Positions 63,908 through 64,000 of a DNA stretch of 64,000 bases are shown one piece after another (the stretch's first letter is position 1; every line of letters begins with the position of its first letter). The notes below the pieces were generated by a model. That model had not been told where the DNA came from. It was given only the letters and a program-made list of their open reading frames with translations, and did no database searches. The position numbers and the translations under genes were made by a program. This DNA is from Kitasatospora sp. CB01950 (GTDB lineage Bacteria > Actinomycetota > Actinomycetes > Streptomycetales > Streptomycetaceae). The stretch covers positions 369,667-433,666 of the forward strand of contig NZ_LISX01000004.1 in assembly GCF_001905465.1 (NCBI RefSeq), read 5' to 3'.

Positions 63908-64000
63908 ATGTCGGACTTCGTACCCGGCCTTGAGGGTGTCGTCGCCTTCGAGAGCGAGATCGCCGAACCCGACCGCGAGGGCGGCGCGCTGCGCTACCGC
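63908..64000 (+). CDS. Citrate synthase 2, N-terminal fragment
   Basis: The first 31 codons only (MSDFVPGLEGVVAFESEIAE, then PDREGGALRYR), cut by the window edge. The sequence F-V-P-G-L-E-G-V-V-A-F-E-S-E-I-A-E-P-D is the conserved start of the shorter actinobacterial citrate synthase (GltA/PrpC-like). In S. coelicolor this gene also lies next to pdxH. A 2-methylcitrate synthase activity is possible but cannot be judged from this fragment. Confidence 0.8.
   Translation, partial: MSDFVPGLEGVVAFESEIAEPDREGGALRYR

Overview
The window is a GC-rich (about 72% by eye) stretch of actinobacterial chromosome. Gene content and order (14-gene nuo operon, futalosine menaquinone genes, purU, dmdR1-type iron regulator, pdxH next to a second citrate synthase) point to Streptomycetaceae (Streptomyces or Kitasatospora). 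No tRNA, rRNA, insertion sequence, integrase, prophage or CRISPR array was seen. The first half reads as conserved chromosome core; the right end carries an accessory RiPP/TIR cluster.

Layout. 1-110: start of a rarD gene. 254-3255: 2-oxoacid:ferredoxin oxidoreductase KorAB. 3400-4062: an orphan LuxR-type response regulator. 4130-5143: a long-chain polyprenyl diphosphate synthase. 5315-21090: nuoA-N (respiratory complex I), read leftwards from a promoter at about 21215 that has a Rex-like operator and two CRP-like sites. 21505-28272: a DMT transporter, menaquinone side-chain reductase (menJ-like), menG, two poorly known genes, mqnC and mqnA. Electron input, complex I and menaquinone synthesis are therefore linked in one 28-kb respiratory block. 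28685-28888: cspA, preceded by an intergenic terminator hairpin.

29104-45611 is a mosaic of transporters, small regulators and acetyltransferases: a bile-acid:sodium symporter homologue, a DUF1707 protein, a TrmB/LuxR hybrid regulator divergent from a secreted 79-aa repeat peptide, a Uma2 nuclease, a DctA-like carrier, three MFS exporters, a LacI regulator, an RsbW-like kinase, purU and a solute-binding lipoprotein. 45764-53514 holds a Pro/Gln-rich membrane protein, an NsdA-like XRE/TPR regulator, a primase-like protein, a dmdR1-type iron regulator (with an antisense reading frame recalling adm of S. coelicolor), a SIS-domain protein, a SLATT/DUF4231 membrane protein and an alpha/beta hydrolase. 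Two copies of a structured intergenic repeat lie at 45626 and 53522.

53702-62599 is a complete FxS cluster read leftwards from fxsA: precursor peptide FxsA (C-terminus FQSSI), cyclophane-forming radical SAM maturase FxsB, an AAC(3)-like acetyltransferase coupled to it, the TIR-like protein FxsC and the giant ParA/TIR/NB-ARC/TPR protein FxsT. The window closes with pdxH and the first 31 codons of a citrate synthase.

Most likely candidates for undescribed biology are (i) the FxS RiPP/TIR/NLR-like cluster, whose genes are recognised as a family but whose role is unclear to me, and (ii) the divergent LuxR-type regulator / SLGWGG repeat-peptide pair with a perfect palindrome between them, which looks like a peptide signalling module. 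No database search was possible; all family calls rest on motif recognition.
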